DNA from: Zygaena filipendulae
Taxonomy: Eukaryota > Arthropoda > Insecta > Lepidoptera > Zygaenidae
DNA length: 64,000 nt
Assembly (NCBI GenBank): GCA_907165275.2
Contig: OU015650.1
Span: 6,974,001 to 7,038,000, forward strand
Reading direction: 5' to 3'
The translations under genes and the position numbers were made by a program. The first letter of the stretch is position 1. Each line of letters starts with the position of its first letter. A model generated the notes under the pieces. That model was not told where the DNA came from, did not search any database, and saw only the letters and a program-made list of their open reading frames with translations. Shown here piece by piece: positions 29,897 through 40,130 of the stretch.

Positions 29897-32800
29897 CTGA
29901 AAACGGAAACACATTATCACGTTAGGAATTTCAAGTTCGCTCGTTATTCACTTTATCGTCTCTTTTTGTACAGAAAAATAATTACTCAAATCATTTTCGA
30001 GTTTTTCCGAGACTAAAGAACATTTGATTTTTATATATAAGAAGAACACAGATAATATACGTAACAAACCTTGTGGCCTGAAAGCTCAGATGGTTCTTCT
30101 CCATATTAGCTTGAATAATTTCGAGGAGTTCACGTCTTTGTAGACTTCCTGATCGTCTTTTCGCTTGTTTTCGGTCTCTTTTATCTCTATTGGGTTGTCG
30201 ATGAGGCCTTGACTCCTTGGAAGAGGTGTGCCGGCGGACTGGTCTGTGCTCTACTGAAGATGATGACTTGGAGGTAGCGTCATCGTCGGGCGACAGCCTG
30301 TCTCTTGGTTCATCGTCGCTGTGGTCCAAGGTATCGTTTTGTGCCGGTTGTACACGAGGCTCTTTCCTACGTTGATGACGTTCGCTGTCCCGATTCTCTG
30401 ACTCCGTTGAGTCTTTTCTTTCTTCAGGAACGACTGTTAGTCTCACTTGTATTGTCTTCGATCCGTAGTGCGGAACTGTTACCGACTTTCCGATCGCGTC
30501 GTATATAGTAGACACGATTCCAGCTATATCCTGCCGATAGTGAAATACAAAATTTATAGTTGAGCTTTGATCATAACTTAATTTACTATCTATAAATTAT
30601 AAACAAAACGTATGTAATAAAGATAAGAGGCCTATGAAAAGATAAGAGATGTTAATAGGGTAAGCACTAAGCAACCATAGTTTCGTCATCAGTGTATCAG
30701 CTGACAGACTTCGACGCTGGACAAAACTCGGGGCCCAGCTGGTTATTACCTTCACCCAAAAAATACTACCCAATATTTAATTAAAATACTCAACGTGAAA
30801 ATCCTAACATATTATAAAACAAAGTTCTCCGCCACGTCTGTCTATCTTTCTGTCTGTCTGTTCGCGATAAACTCATAGACTACTGAATGGATTTTCATGC
30901 GGTTTTCACCAATAGATAGAGGGATTCCAGAGAAAGTTTTATACGTATAGTTTATCCTGGAATTCTCGCGGGAACTCGGAAATTATCGCGGGTGAAACCG
31001 CGGGAGACAGCTAGTAAAAAATAATATTTACACTCACATCTTTGGTCATACGACCATGCCCGTCAAGGTCATACAACGTGAATGAAAACTGAAGAGGATG
31101 TTGTTTAGACGATTCTGGATGTTGTAACTCGACATCGCAAGTCAGTTCCTAAAAAGAAACGATAAAACAAATATGTACATTACAGTCAACACATTACACA
31201 GTTTATTTCAAAGTAAACAGTGTACTTAATAAGTACAGTCAGCAAAGTTTATAATTATAATATTTTGTATGTTGGCTACTGAGGTTGGCTGTGCTTTATT
31301 ACGAATGTCTTATATGTATCTCCAAAACATAGTTTTTGTAATATATAAACATGCCTATTTTAATACTATTATTATTATTTTATTGTTCTGGGAGGTTGAA
31401 GGGAGGGCAACAGTAAAAGATCTGTTAAAACCTCAGAATTTTGTCTGAGGTTAAAACGTATTCTTCAAATATCTCTAGCCCGTATTTCCGCTTAACGGGA
31501 CCAAACTACTGCTGTACCTAGCTACTTTATATACGAGTATTTAGATTGATGTAGCAGGCAGTAGGTACGAACTGTACCTAATTTTATGAATGGTTAGAGA
31601 TAACACACGGCGCCGCCGCCGGCCGCTATAATATGGCGACGGCGGCGGCGTTCCGTTAATGATGGGCAACGGAACTCCTGCCAGTAGGTACCTACTTACT
31701 ATCTTTATCTGTTACATATTGTGGAATCCAGCTGTGGCGTCATGTGTTACATGAAGTATCCACATTAAATTGGCTGTGGGCTGTGGCTAGTCATCCATTA
31801 AACGGATGATCACGACTTCGTCCGCTAGCGGAAAATGTATTGATCTTTCCTTTCCTAACGTGCTTTTTTTGTTACGAGATTTGCACGCGGAATGAAAAAC
31901 CTTTTTAGGTGATATACAATTTTTGTTTAAAAATAAATTGTATGTCACTGTAAATTGTAAATACCGTCGATTATAATCTTTCTCGGGAGATTATAAATTG
32001 TCAAAAGATCGTGAACCGTAACACATTGCCGTTTTTGACGCATTGCCGGCCGCTGCCGCGGCACGCTCGCTCGGCTCGCGCGATTTGCTCAGCTGCCATT
32101 GATATATTAAATACTAGCTGTGCCCCGCGGTTTCACCCTCGTTAATTTCAGAGTTCCCGCGGGAATTCCTGGATAAAACGTACCCTATCTGATGTATAAG
32201 CTATATTATTGTAAAGTTTCATTTAAATCCATCCAGTAGTTTTTGCGTGAAAGAGTAACAAACATCCATCCATCCATCCATACATTCTTACAAACTTTCG
32301 CGTTTATAATATTAGTAGGATATCAATGTCAGCTGCAATACCCTCGTCCCGTAGTAGTGGCAGTACCTCAGACGATTTCGGACGACTTCGAAATAGTCTG
32401 AGGGCAGTACCTACAAACCTAACCTAACCATACAATCTACCGAAAAATAATGCGTATCGTAAATCGTATGTTACGGTTCACAATCTTTTGACAGTTCTTT
32501 TGTGAATTTATGTAGTTTAGTAGGTACCATAGCTTAGTGTGGGATCAAGTATATCTGTGTGTTGTGAAGTGGATTATTATTATTATGAAGATAATCATCT
32601 AAAATCTCAGGGGTACAACATAGAGAAGGATAAGTTATATTAATTTTCACTTTCATTCATGCTACCTACGTAGATAGATTTGTGTCATAATGTTTAATAT
32701 GTTAATGAGTTCTGTCTCTGCCGCTTCACTTTTTTCTAATAATTGCTGATTGTGCAACTTTCTATTTGGTATCATAACTTAGGATAGGTAGAGATTTAAA

Positions 32801-35800
32801 AATCTCCAAAAATCTACTTAATATAAACTTTAAAAAATAAACATTTTGAATCCAAAATACCTCAAATCGTAGGCCGTGATTTTTATCGTTGCTCTCTGTA
32901 GCTTGGTGGTCTGTCGCAGCGGCTAGTGTTGGCGAGGGTGCCTTGGTGTGCACTTCGCACGTGGTGATCAGCTGCGCGGTGCGTGGCTGCTGCGGGGCTG
33001 GCTGCAGGCGCGCGCGCGCCTCTCTGGGCAGCAGGTCGGGCGGCGCGGAGCACTGCGACGCCGCGTAGCCGACCAACTCCTCGGTGTCGGTGCGCTCGCC
33101 GTCGGAACCAACTGGAACGGACACACTTTTACGTGAGTATGTATACCTATTATTATTCCACTGAAGTGTGTAGTGTATAACAGTCGGATTAAAAATATGT
33201 AAAATCAGAACTTTATAGCCTCTGCCTATAAAATACTGGCTGTTGCCTGCGGTTTCACCCGCGCTAAAACTTCCTCTTGAATCACTCTATCTATTGATGA
33301 AAACCGCATGAAAACCGTTGAATAGTTTTTTAAGTTTATCGCGAACAGATAGACAGACAAACGCGGCGGAGGACTTTGTTATATAATATGTAAGGACTAA
33401 AGAATATTCAACGACTGTAGAATTTATTACGTAGGTATTTCTGATGCTTACTGTACCTACTCCAACACACAACAATCAATATTCTGTTTTTGTGTTGTCC
33501 TCAAAAACAAGAGTTTTCTTGGACCACGCATGACGCAGTCATAATGAGTATTTTTTTATAAGTATCTAATTTTTAATAAGTAGGTAATTGTACTGTAAAA
33601 AAATGGATGCAAATGCCAAAGAATTGAAATTAATAGTTCGTTTAAATACGTATCTCAAGCAAGCATTAACTACTTTGAACTCTGTAGATTTTGGTGAATT
33701 TGAATTAAACTTGGCAAGTATATATAAGGTCTGGGTCAAGATTTTACGGTGACGTTCACGTTATTTATTTTTGTGTCTTTATATTTGTGCATTAAAACGT
33801 ACGAGTGTGACGTCTCAAGCTGTACTTCGATGGTAAGAGCTCCAAGAAAAATATTGCTCTACTTTTAACGGCAAATTCCAACCACGACCGTACATCATGG
33901 TTAAAAAATTGCACTAGGACTAGACACTGGCTAAATGCAATAATTGCAAAATCCAATATATGTAGAGAAGAAGGGTTTTAAGGTAATACATATTTATTTA
34001 CTTACGACCAATCTTACTTATTTATTTACGACATCGGTAGTTTCCGGGGTATCAAAAGTCTAATTAGTCCGTCAGTTAGAAAATAAAAAATAATAGACGC
34101 GTATTTTTTGCTTTTAAAAATTAGGTATAAACATAGAAAGCGCATTAAAGTTTAGGGTGGGGGACTCGTGACGTCATTGTTCTGTATTGTATAAGCCCCG
34201 TACAAACTGCACCGGGTTGTGACGTCACGCGAAATTTCAACTCAATGTATTTCGTTATTTTTTGATTAAGTACGTAAAAAAAGAAAAAAATACGTGTCCA
34301 ATATTTTTTATTATTAATCTACACGACTCGTATTTTGACTGGTGATCCCTTTTTAGGGTTCCGTTTTTGCTATTTGACTACGGAATATTTTTCCTCACTA
34401 CGGAACCCTTCATTACTGTGTGTGATCCGACACGCACTTCGCCGGTTTTTTTATATCTTTAAACACCGTACCTATTAAGTATATCTTTATTGGAATTTCT
34501 TTTAAAATAACGTGTTAGGTAAGTAAGTAGGTTAGGTAACCTCGTTTAACCTTTCACCGCCATTCCCGCAATATCACGATCTACGAAAGACTCTTGGTGT
34601 CATAAATTTCTAACAAACCACTGCACTGACTTTTTAACCGACTTCCAAAAAGGAGGAGGTTCTATGTTCGATTGTATGTAGGTTTTTTTTTTTATATTTA
34701 ATTTTATTAGAGATAGATATTGGGAATTCCCCAAAAATAGATCTAGCTAGGTCTAGGAGTGGATGGAATGCAAAGACATTCTATATAATAAAAAATATCA
34801 TTGATGGAATGTAATTGTTATTTTATATTAAGTATGTATGTTTTAATACAATTTTATTAGTCTAAAATTTTATTTATCTAAGACGAGTAATTGTGACATT
34901 TTGACCCTAAAGACACTATTTATCCCATAAGGTACTTAGGTAACTAACTACTTACTTGCATGAATTTAAGAATTCTCAAAGCTCTTAATTATTTTCACAG
35001 AATGAAACTGCTTACTGTTGCTTATACAATTTTGATGATCGAAAAATCGTGTCTAAATAAAATAGGTAAGTATAGTTACAATATTATAAAAAACTGTTAT
35101 TTGTGAATGCTGCACAATTGGACATAGGCTTAAAAAATGTTTTCAATGTACACGACTCCAGTTCAGCATAGATATTTTTTATAGTAGTGAGTCAAAAAAG
35201 GAAAAAAAATAACAATATAAGTTCGTAATAAAAGTACCTACAACGAAAGCCTTAACAAGTTGTCGGCAAATCTCAAAAGTTCGTCTGTGGCGGGCGGCGC
35301 GGTGCGGCGCGGCGTGGCGGCGGCGCGGTGCCGGCCGCCGTTTAGTACACGTTTCTCGGAAGGTCCCAGGAACGGATCGGCCAAAATATGTTTGGGGTCC
35401 GCCCGCTCACCGCTCAGCCGCTCACATCTGCCGCCGACTGATGCTAATGTTGTTTGTGAATGCATTCTACCATTTCATTCCAGTGAACCAATCTGACCGA
35501 TATAATAGAACGTGCTCTAGGGTGATTTTTCGTGGAAATATAGGTACCTACATTATTATTGATCTTAACTCCCTTCATAAGAGACAGGTTATAAAATATG
35601 TTTACACGCTGTGATACCTACGTTTTAAAAATGCAGGTGTTTGTATAAATGTATGTAGGTGCAACATGTGTGTATTCTTTTTATAAGACGTACGCGGTAA
35701 GCGTTGTGTTTAGATTCAGTTAATGATGATTCTCAGCTTCAAAATGTGGAATTATTTAAGTAATGTTTCAAAAGAGAAAAAAATTTATCCAATAGTTAAA

Positions 35801-38478
35801 ATATTAAAAAAATCCAGCCAAGTACATACCGGACCATGTACCTACTTTAAAGGGTTCCGTAGTAGGGAAAATCATTTACCATTAAAATTCGAAATTAATA
35901 ATTGAAATATTAAAGTTATTTTTCCTCAAATATCCCATATTTCAAAAATTATTTATTCAAACCAATTATCATTAATAGTGTTTTTTGGAGTTCTGCCACC
36001 GCATTGAATTTATTCAGAATTTCCCGCCATATAGTAAAAAAATTGAATGGAGACACTTTTCGACTTTAAGATCACATTTTATTAACTGTTTTATTATATT
36101 TTTATTTTAGAGATTTTTTACTGTCATAAGAGTCTGGTAGGTACCAACCATATCATACATTATACTAGTTACCCCTAATTTTCATTATTTCACTATAGCA
36201 TTGTATACCGTTCCTAGAATTCACTTTTCTTCCAAATTTCTACTAGCAATAAGTAAAATGGCTGTGACGAACGGACGGATATTGAAAAGGTTTCGTATTC
36301 TGCCGTTTGGTTACGTAACCCTTAAAAGTCGAGGCCCATACCTAACAAAAATAAAACTTTCTAATTCCAATAATCTCTAAAATCTAAATAACGGTAAGTA
36401 CCAAATAGTCGTTAGGTACTAGGTACGCGACGTGGGTACGCAGCACGTATGTCAATAAGTAGGTAGAGATTCCCTAAAACCGTTTAAAAAAAATCTAAAG
36501 GTGCTAATAGATGTTGGCCGCGCTTCGGCAAAGCCAATTTCGGCAAATTGATACAAGACGAGTGCTACTCTCCACAAGTTGGCCAAGCTCGAATTAAGAC
36601 CAATGCCACGAGTACGGCCAATGTAGACAAGTTTTTATGGAACCGTCCACATGGTTTATTTTGAAACGTAGACAAGTTGACCCTCGCGTATTTGGTCGAG
36701 TGAATCCGAGTGCAGACAAGCGGCAGCTAGCAAAGCGAGTCGAGTATGGACTCCTCATACGTTGGCATTGGCCTTCACTTGGATTATATTAGGTCAACAT
36801 TAGCTGATATCAACTTTAACCTTTTCAAATGCTGAATAGCGAATACCAAATGCATAATTAAAATGAATGCAACAAAGGCTCAGCATCTCCAAAAAAGTTC
36901 TTTGTGAACGCTCCACCAGTTGCTCTAAATTTTTGCTTGCTATTAATTTATTTGTATAGGCACCAGTTTCATGTAGAGCTCGAGAAAACATAAAGGGGCG
37001 CGCAACGCTTTGATGTTATATAAAATTATCATTGTCTCTGCTTCACCGACCAACTTTTAACTTTTCCCTTTGAAGTGAATCAAATAAGCGTCGTTGCATT
37101 TACAGCTGTAGGCGTAGATACCTATTGTTGTTGCTGGCTTTACAGCTTAGCTGTTTTCCCGTGGGTTTCTGTTCACCCGGGTGAATTTTGACATTCCTTC
37201 GGGAACTTTTTGTCGGATGGGGATAAAACGTATCCTGAATGTTGATATAGGATATAAACTATATAGGTTGCAAGTTGGTTATATATCCATGCGATAGTTT
37301 TTGAGGAATGCATAATGTATATCACTAGCTTTCTTTACAAAAAAAACAAATACAGACAACGCCACGTCATCGTTAACTACCTATGTGTAAATCAACGACA
37401 CTGCTTTGAAGCAAAAATGACTATGGATCTATACAATAACTTCTTACAAATTTGGAATACCTAATCAAATTCCGCGTCTTACATTGGTAAGGTTAAGGTT
37501 GGCACAAAATGTTTTCATAGATTTCAGCGATTAGTATCAAAGTGCCGACTCTTAAAACCTAGTGATTATTTGCTCAGTGCCTATGTGTTTAATATTTTAT
37601 AAACTCGCGCGAAATCTTTAAAACCTATTTACGCATAGAATAAACGTATATTTTGTATTGAGTTTGACGAAAAACAAGATCAAAGAAATCTCTGTCTACT
37701 TTGAAGTATAGCCATTACTATATTGCGCACATTAAATGAACTTCTCTGCTGCTTCGTAAACGGATGTTTCGTTTCAGATTTCAAAGTCCACACTCGTCAA
37801 ATTCTTCAAAATATTTTTAAACGTTTATTACAAGTACCTACCCGTATAATCAAAGTTATATAAAAAAAAAATGTTGGTCATCCTACTAATATTATAAATG
37901 TGAAAGTGTGGATGTTTGTTACTTAATCACGCAAAAACGGTTAAACAGATTTGGATGAAATTTGGCATGCATGTAGCCTTTGACATGGAAAAAAACATAG
38001 ACTACTTTTTATCCCGAAATTCCCGCGGGATCTCCGAAGTTAACGCGGGTGAAATATAATTAATTATTGCATACTACACGTTGTCAGAGGTACAGAAAAT
38101 GACATGGGGTACTTTCTATCCCGGAATTCCGGCGGGATCTCCCACATTAACGCGGTTGAAATATTTTTTATGTAATGTTTGACATATTTTTAAAGCAACC
38201 GATAGGTAGGTACCTATTTTGACGAATGGAAAGAATGAGAAATCACATTTGGTAAATCGTTAATATATAAACGAGCCGGATATTAGGGTGTCTGTGAAAA
38301 TTTTAAGCATCATTATTTTGTCTACTTTGGTTCATAGCAAAAATTTTACGTAAGCGTCATAATGGCCCTGGCCAAAACTAAATGTAAGAGATTAAACAAC
38401 TTTATTTAACTTACTGCTAATTTTTTTATATCCATTTCTAATCTTATTGCGCCACCACTTGACGAAGTGGTTCGCCAT
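29512..38478 (-). CDS. nkd: Naked cuticle (Nkd), Dishevelled-binding Wnt antagonist, complete
   Basis: Nkd proteins bind Dishevelled through their EF-hand region and dampen Wnt/beta-catenin signalling; in flies nkd is also induced by Wingless, giving negative feedback. Five coding exons read right to left: 38478-38415, 33111-32861, 31148-31038, 30530-30070, 29896-29512. Phases agree and give 423 residues. N-terminus MANHFVKWWRNKIRNGYKK matches the insect Nkd start; EELVGYAASQCSAPPDLL follows at about 34-51. A single EF-hand (loop D132 to D143, LYDLDGHGRMTKDD) runs into DIAGIVSTIYDAIGKSVTVP and HYGSKTIQVRLTVVPEER, then a basic Ser-rich region. The C-terminal third has YDRYLHAVICSSA and a short His-rich patch. 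No Gly at position 2, so no N-myristoylation as in vertebrate NKDs. Shorter than fly Nkd (over 900 residues). Confidence 0.94.
30070..30530 (-). CDS. nkd: nkd coding exon 4
   Basis: Acceptor tatcggcag, donor gtttgt (phase 2). It begins DIAGIVSTIYDAIGKSVTVP, continues HYGSKTIQVRLTVVPEERKD, then an acidic and Arg/Ser-rich stretch and RRELLEIIQANMEKNHLSFQ, a conserved Nkd helix. Confidence 0.95.
30802..31014 (+). mobile_element. Helitron-like element in nkd intron
   Basis: A|TCCTAACATATTATAAAAC start and gggagacag|ctag|T end. It contains the tctgtctgtctgttcgcg segment typical of this subfamily; 213 bp. It lies 24 bp from the EF-hand exon. Confidence 0.7.
31038..31148 (-). CDS. nkd: nkd coding exon 3 (EF-hand)
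   Basis: Thirty-seven codons, acceptor cttttttag, donor gtgagtg, in phase 0. It encodes ELTCDVELQHPESSKQHPLQ, then FSFTLYDLDGHGRMTKD. The EF loop has Asp at positions 1 and 3, His at 5, Gly at 6 and Asp at 12 (first base-triplet of the next exon). It is too short for ORF listing. Confidence 0.92.
31999..32494. mobile_element. TIR element TGTCAAAAGATYGTGAACCG with nested Helitron
   Basis: The inverted ends match over about 24 bp (tgtcaaaagatcgtgaaccg / cggttcacaatcttttgaca). Internal sequence is GC-rich on the left. The target duplication could not be fixed. Confidence 0.55.
32114..32320 (-). mobile_element. Helitron-like element
   Basis: Minus strand: A|TCCTACTAATATTATAAACG start, CTAG-T end, with an internal GGAT microsatellite. 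Nearly the same as 9306-9538 and 47300-47507. Confidence 0.7.
32861..33111 (-). CDS. nkd: nkd coding exon 2
   Basis: The acceptor gttccag at 33112-33113 was chosen because it supplies the two bases the first exon needs (A+TT, Ile). An upstream alternative (gtaaaag) is out of phase. It encodes GSDGERTDTEELVGYAASQ, CSAPPDLLPREARARL and a Pro/Gln-rich stretch, ending NHGLRFE before gtattt. Strongly GC-rich. Confidence 0.82.
33234..33396 (-). mobile_element. Degraded Helitron-like copy in nkd intron 1
   Basis: It carries cctgcggtttcacccgcgct and gtttatcgcgaacagatag in reverse order relative to the copy at 30802-31014. The CTAG end is mutated to ctgg. Confidence 0.55.
34057..34328. mobile_element. 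Family A MITE with paired TGACGTCA
   Basis: It carries ctaattagtccgtcagttag, gggggactcgtgacgtcatt, ggttgtgacgtcacgcg and atacgtgtccaatatttttt, matching the relatives at 7.5, 24.6, 39.8 and 57.2 kb. The termini are unclear. Confidence 0.65.
35262..35465 (-). other. GC-rich island with open frame in nkd intron 1
   Basis: About 200 bp of high G+C in an AT-rich intron, open on both strands. The minus-strand frame reads DPKHILADPFLGPSEKRV, then ATDELLRFADNLLRLSL, and a possible donor gttaag follows DNL. I recognise no domain. It could be an alternative nkd exon, an internal promoter or a GC-rich transposon relic. Confidence 0.3.
37881..38163 (+). mobile_element. Helitron-like element with duplicated 3' body
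   Basis: It starts A|TCCTACTAATATTATAAATG. The segment actttttatcccgaaattc to aacgcgggtgaaatat is followed by a second diverged version (actttctatcccggaattc to aacgcggttgaaatat). The CTAG terminus is lost. Confidence 0.55.
38415..38478 (-). CDS. nkd: nkd first coding exon
   Basis: ATG at 38478-38476 begins MANHFVKWWRNKIRNGYKKI, then a perfect GTAAGT donor after one base of the next codon. It is too short for ORF listing. The KWW-x-x-K-x-x-x-GYK pattern is the hallmark of the insect Nkd N-terminus. The 5' UTR continues to a probable acceptor (ttaactaatag) that places the exon start at about 38577. Confidence 0.88.
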
Positions 38479-38639
38479 GGGGGCGTCTGCGGCGGGTGCC
38501 GAAGCTCTTAACGTTTCGTAGCACGTCATGCGCTGCGCTCACGCACACATCCCATACACTTCAAAGAAGCCGCTGAACTATTAGTTAACACAAAATATTT
38601 TGCATACCACTATTTATCACTGTGATTGTTCACTTACAC

Positions 38640-38970
38640 TTATAGTTTTGTTTTCGCTGATTCAAATGTAAAAAGACGTACGTGACCCACTTGCTCGCGT
38701 GAATACTGAATCGTTGTAATAAATGTCAAACGGAGTACGACCACTCCTCCCGCGTATTGCTGAGTGACTGACTCGACGATGGTGTTTTGTTGCTCCGCAG
38801 GCCGCCGCCCGTGGCCCGCCGCGCCGCGTTCGTTCGTGTTTGGTTCGTTCACGTGCTTTGCCGAGCTGCACGCTCGCTCGCCCACTTTGTACCGCCGCCG
38901 CGCCGATGCGGCTTCGCCGGAGATATAGCTTTGAATGTTTTTCGTGATCTTGACGACTTGACTCGATGAC
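38640..38970 (-). promoter_or_regulatory. nkd: Probable nkd promoter / 5' UTR exon region
   Basis: A GC-rich block (about 38795-38930) lies just upstream of the first coding exon. On the minus strand a GTAAGTG donor-like site near 38637 could end a non-coding first exon spliced to the acceptor at 38578. An initiator-like TCAGTC lies near 38970. No TATA box was assigned. The ORFs on both strands across this block look compositional. Confidence 0.4.
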
Positions 38971-39806
38971 TGATGAGAATAACGATGGGACGCAAAAGTT
39001 CAAAACAATAACAAGATATGTATTACATATTATTAGGTATACAAATGTAAAGTCAACTGAAACAGCTGTTAACAGCTATCTATGTTTTGTTTATTTGCGA
39101 AACTGATATGTAATAACTTATCGGACATTTTTTTTTATTATGTAGAAGGACAGGTAGGTAGGTACCTCTGAATAATTCATGTACCTAGCTAATTAACCAA
39201 ATAGGTAGAGTTTTGGTAACTCTATATTTCTTTCAGAGAATAAAACAGACACCAGTACTCAGTAGGTCCCTACTTTACTGTGCTTGACTGTGAACTAGCC
39301 ATTCGTCACCCATTTCACTTGTGAATTGTGATTTGGATTCTCTATACCTATAAACATTAAATAATTATGTCACACACTACTCGGTGTGCTCAATGATTAA
39401 ATAATTTGCAAATGATAATTTTCTTCAGCATATCTTCGCCTCCTTTTGGGCACAATGTATAATATAATGATATACCTACTTATCGCATGGAATCGCGACT
39501 TAGCTCCATCGCACAACTAGTCCATTTCGGGTTCGCTTCCTGCCTTATGTTGATGGAACATCTGCCTTGTAGTTCATTGAAGTAGGTATACGTTAGTACA
39601 TAATTATGCTTCAATGCTTGTAGTCTGCTTTTTACCCATTTCTTCATCCCATTCAAGGAAACAGTGGAAACTTAAATTGGTCAAAGATTTTTCAGTGACT
39701 GTGAAACCTGTAATTTCTTTAAAGAGGCTGTGATGTTCTATCTCAATTTGGAAACTAAAATATCTATTTATTTAGGTATATGCATTGTATTTGTGAACAG
39801 AAAATA

Positions 39807-40130
39807 GGCTAGTTTCCTGGGTAAAAAAATCAAAATTCTATTTAGTCCGTCAGTTAGATAATAAAAAAATAAAAGACACGTATTTTTTGCTTTTTTAAAA
39901 TAATGGAAATATGCATAGATTAAGCGCATTAAAGTTTAGGGTGGGGGACTCGTGATGTCACAGCTCGCTATAACGTGCGAACAAACTGTAGCGAGGCGTG
40001 ACGTCATGTGAAATTTCGACTTGATATATCTCCGTTATTTTTTGGTTACATAAAAAAAAAAAAAATACGTGTCCAATATTTTTTAATAATCTACAAAACG
40101 GACTAAAAAAGAAAATTTAGGAAACTAGCC
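39807..40130. mobile_element. 324-bp MITE, TIR GGCTAGTTTCC (family A, copy 2)
   Basis: TA|ggctagtttcctgggt and ttaggaaactagcc|TA. Same length and orientation as the copy at 24621-24944, with very few differences, so it transposed recently. It carries gcgtgacgtcatgtg. Confidence 0.85.

Larger units (their letters stand above)
31149..32860. other. nkd: nkd intron 2
   Basis: It holds a GC-rich palindromic patch at about 31605-31660, an inverted-repeat element at about 31999-32494 (ends ttgtcaaaagatcgtgaacc and ggttcacaatcttttgacag) and, nested in it, a Helitron-like copy (32114-32320). A GC-rich stretch at about 32035-32090 belongs to the same element. No coding exon seen. Confidence 0.6.
33112..38414. 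other. nkd: nkd intron 1 (5.3 kb)
   Basis: It contains degraded Helitron-like copies (33234-33396, about 37150-37330, 37881-38163), a family A MITE (34057-34328), a copy of the ACCGACTTCCAAAAAGGAGG family (34637-34690) and a GC-rich island at 35270-35440. Core TCF-like sites occur near 37009 (gctttgatg) and 37679 (gatcaaag). The rest is AT-rich. Confidence 0.6.

Noticed and set aside
29433..29912. Several alternative frames on both strands across the last nkd exon.
   Set aside because: Only the frame ending at 29512 is in phase with the previous nkd exon and keeps the YDRYLHAVICSSA block; the rest reflect GC-rich composition.
33123..33130. Alternative nkd exon 2 acceptor (gtaaaag) extending the exon by several codons.
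   Set aside because: It leaves the wrong number of bases to complete the split codon from the first coding exon; gttccag at 33112-33113 is in phase.
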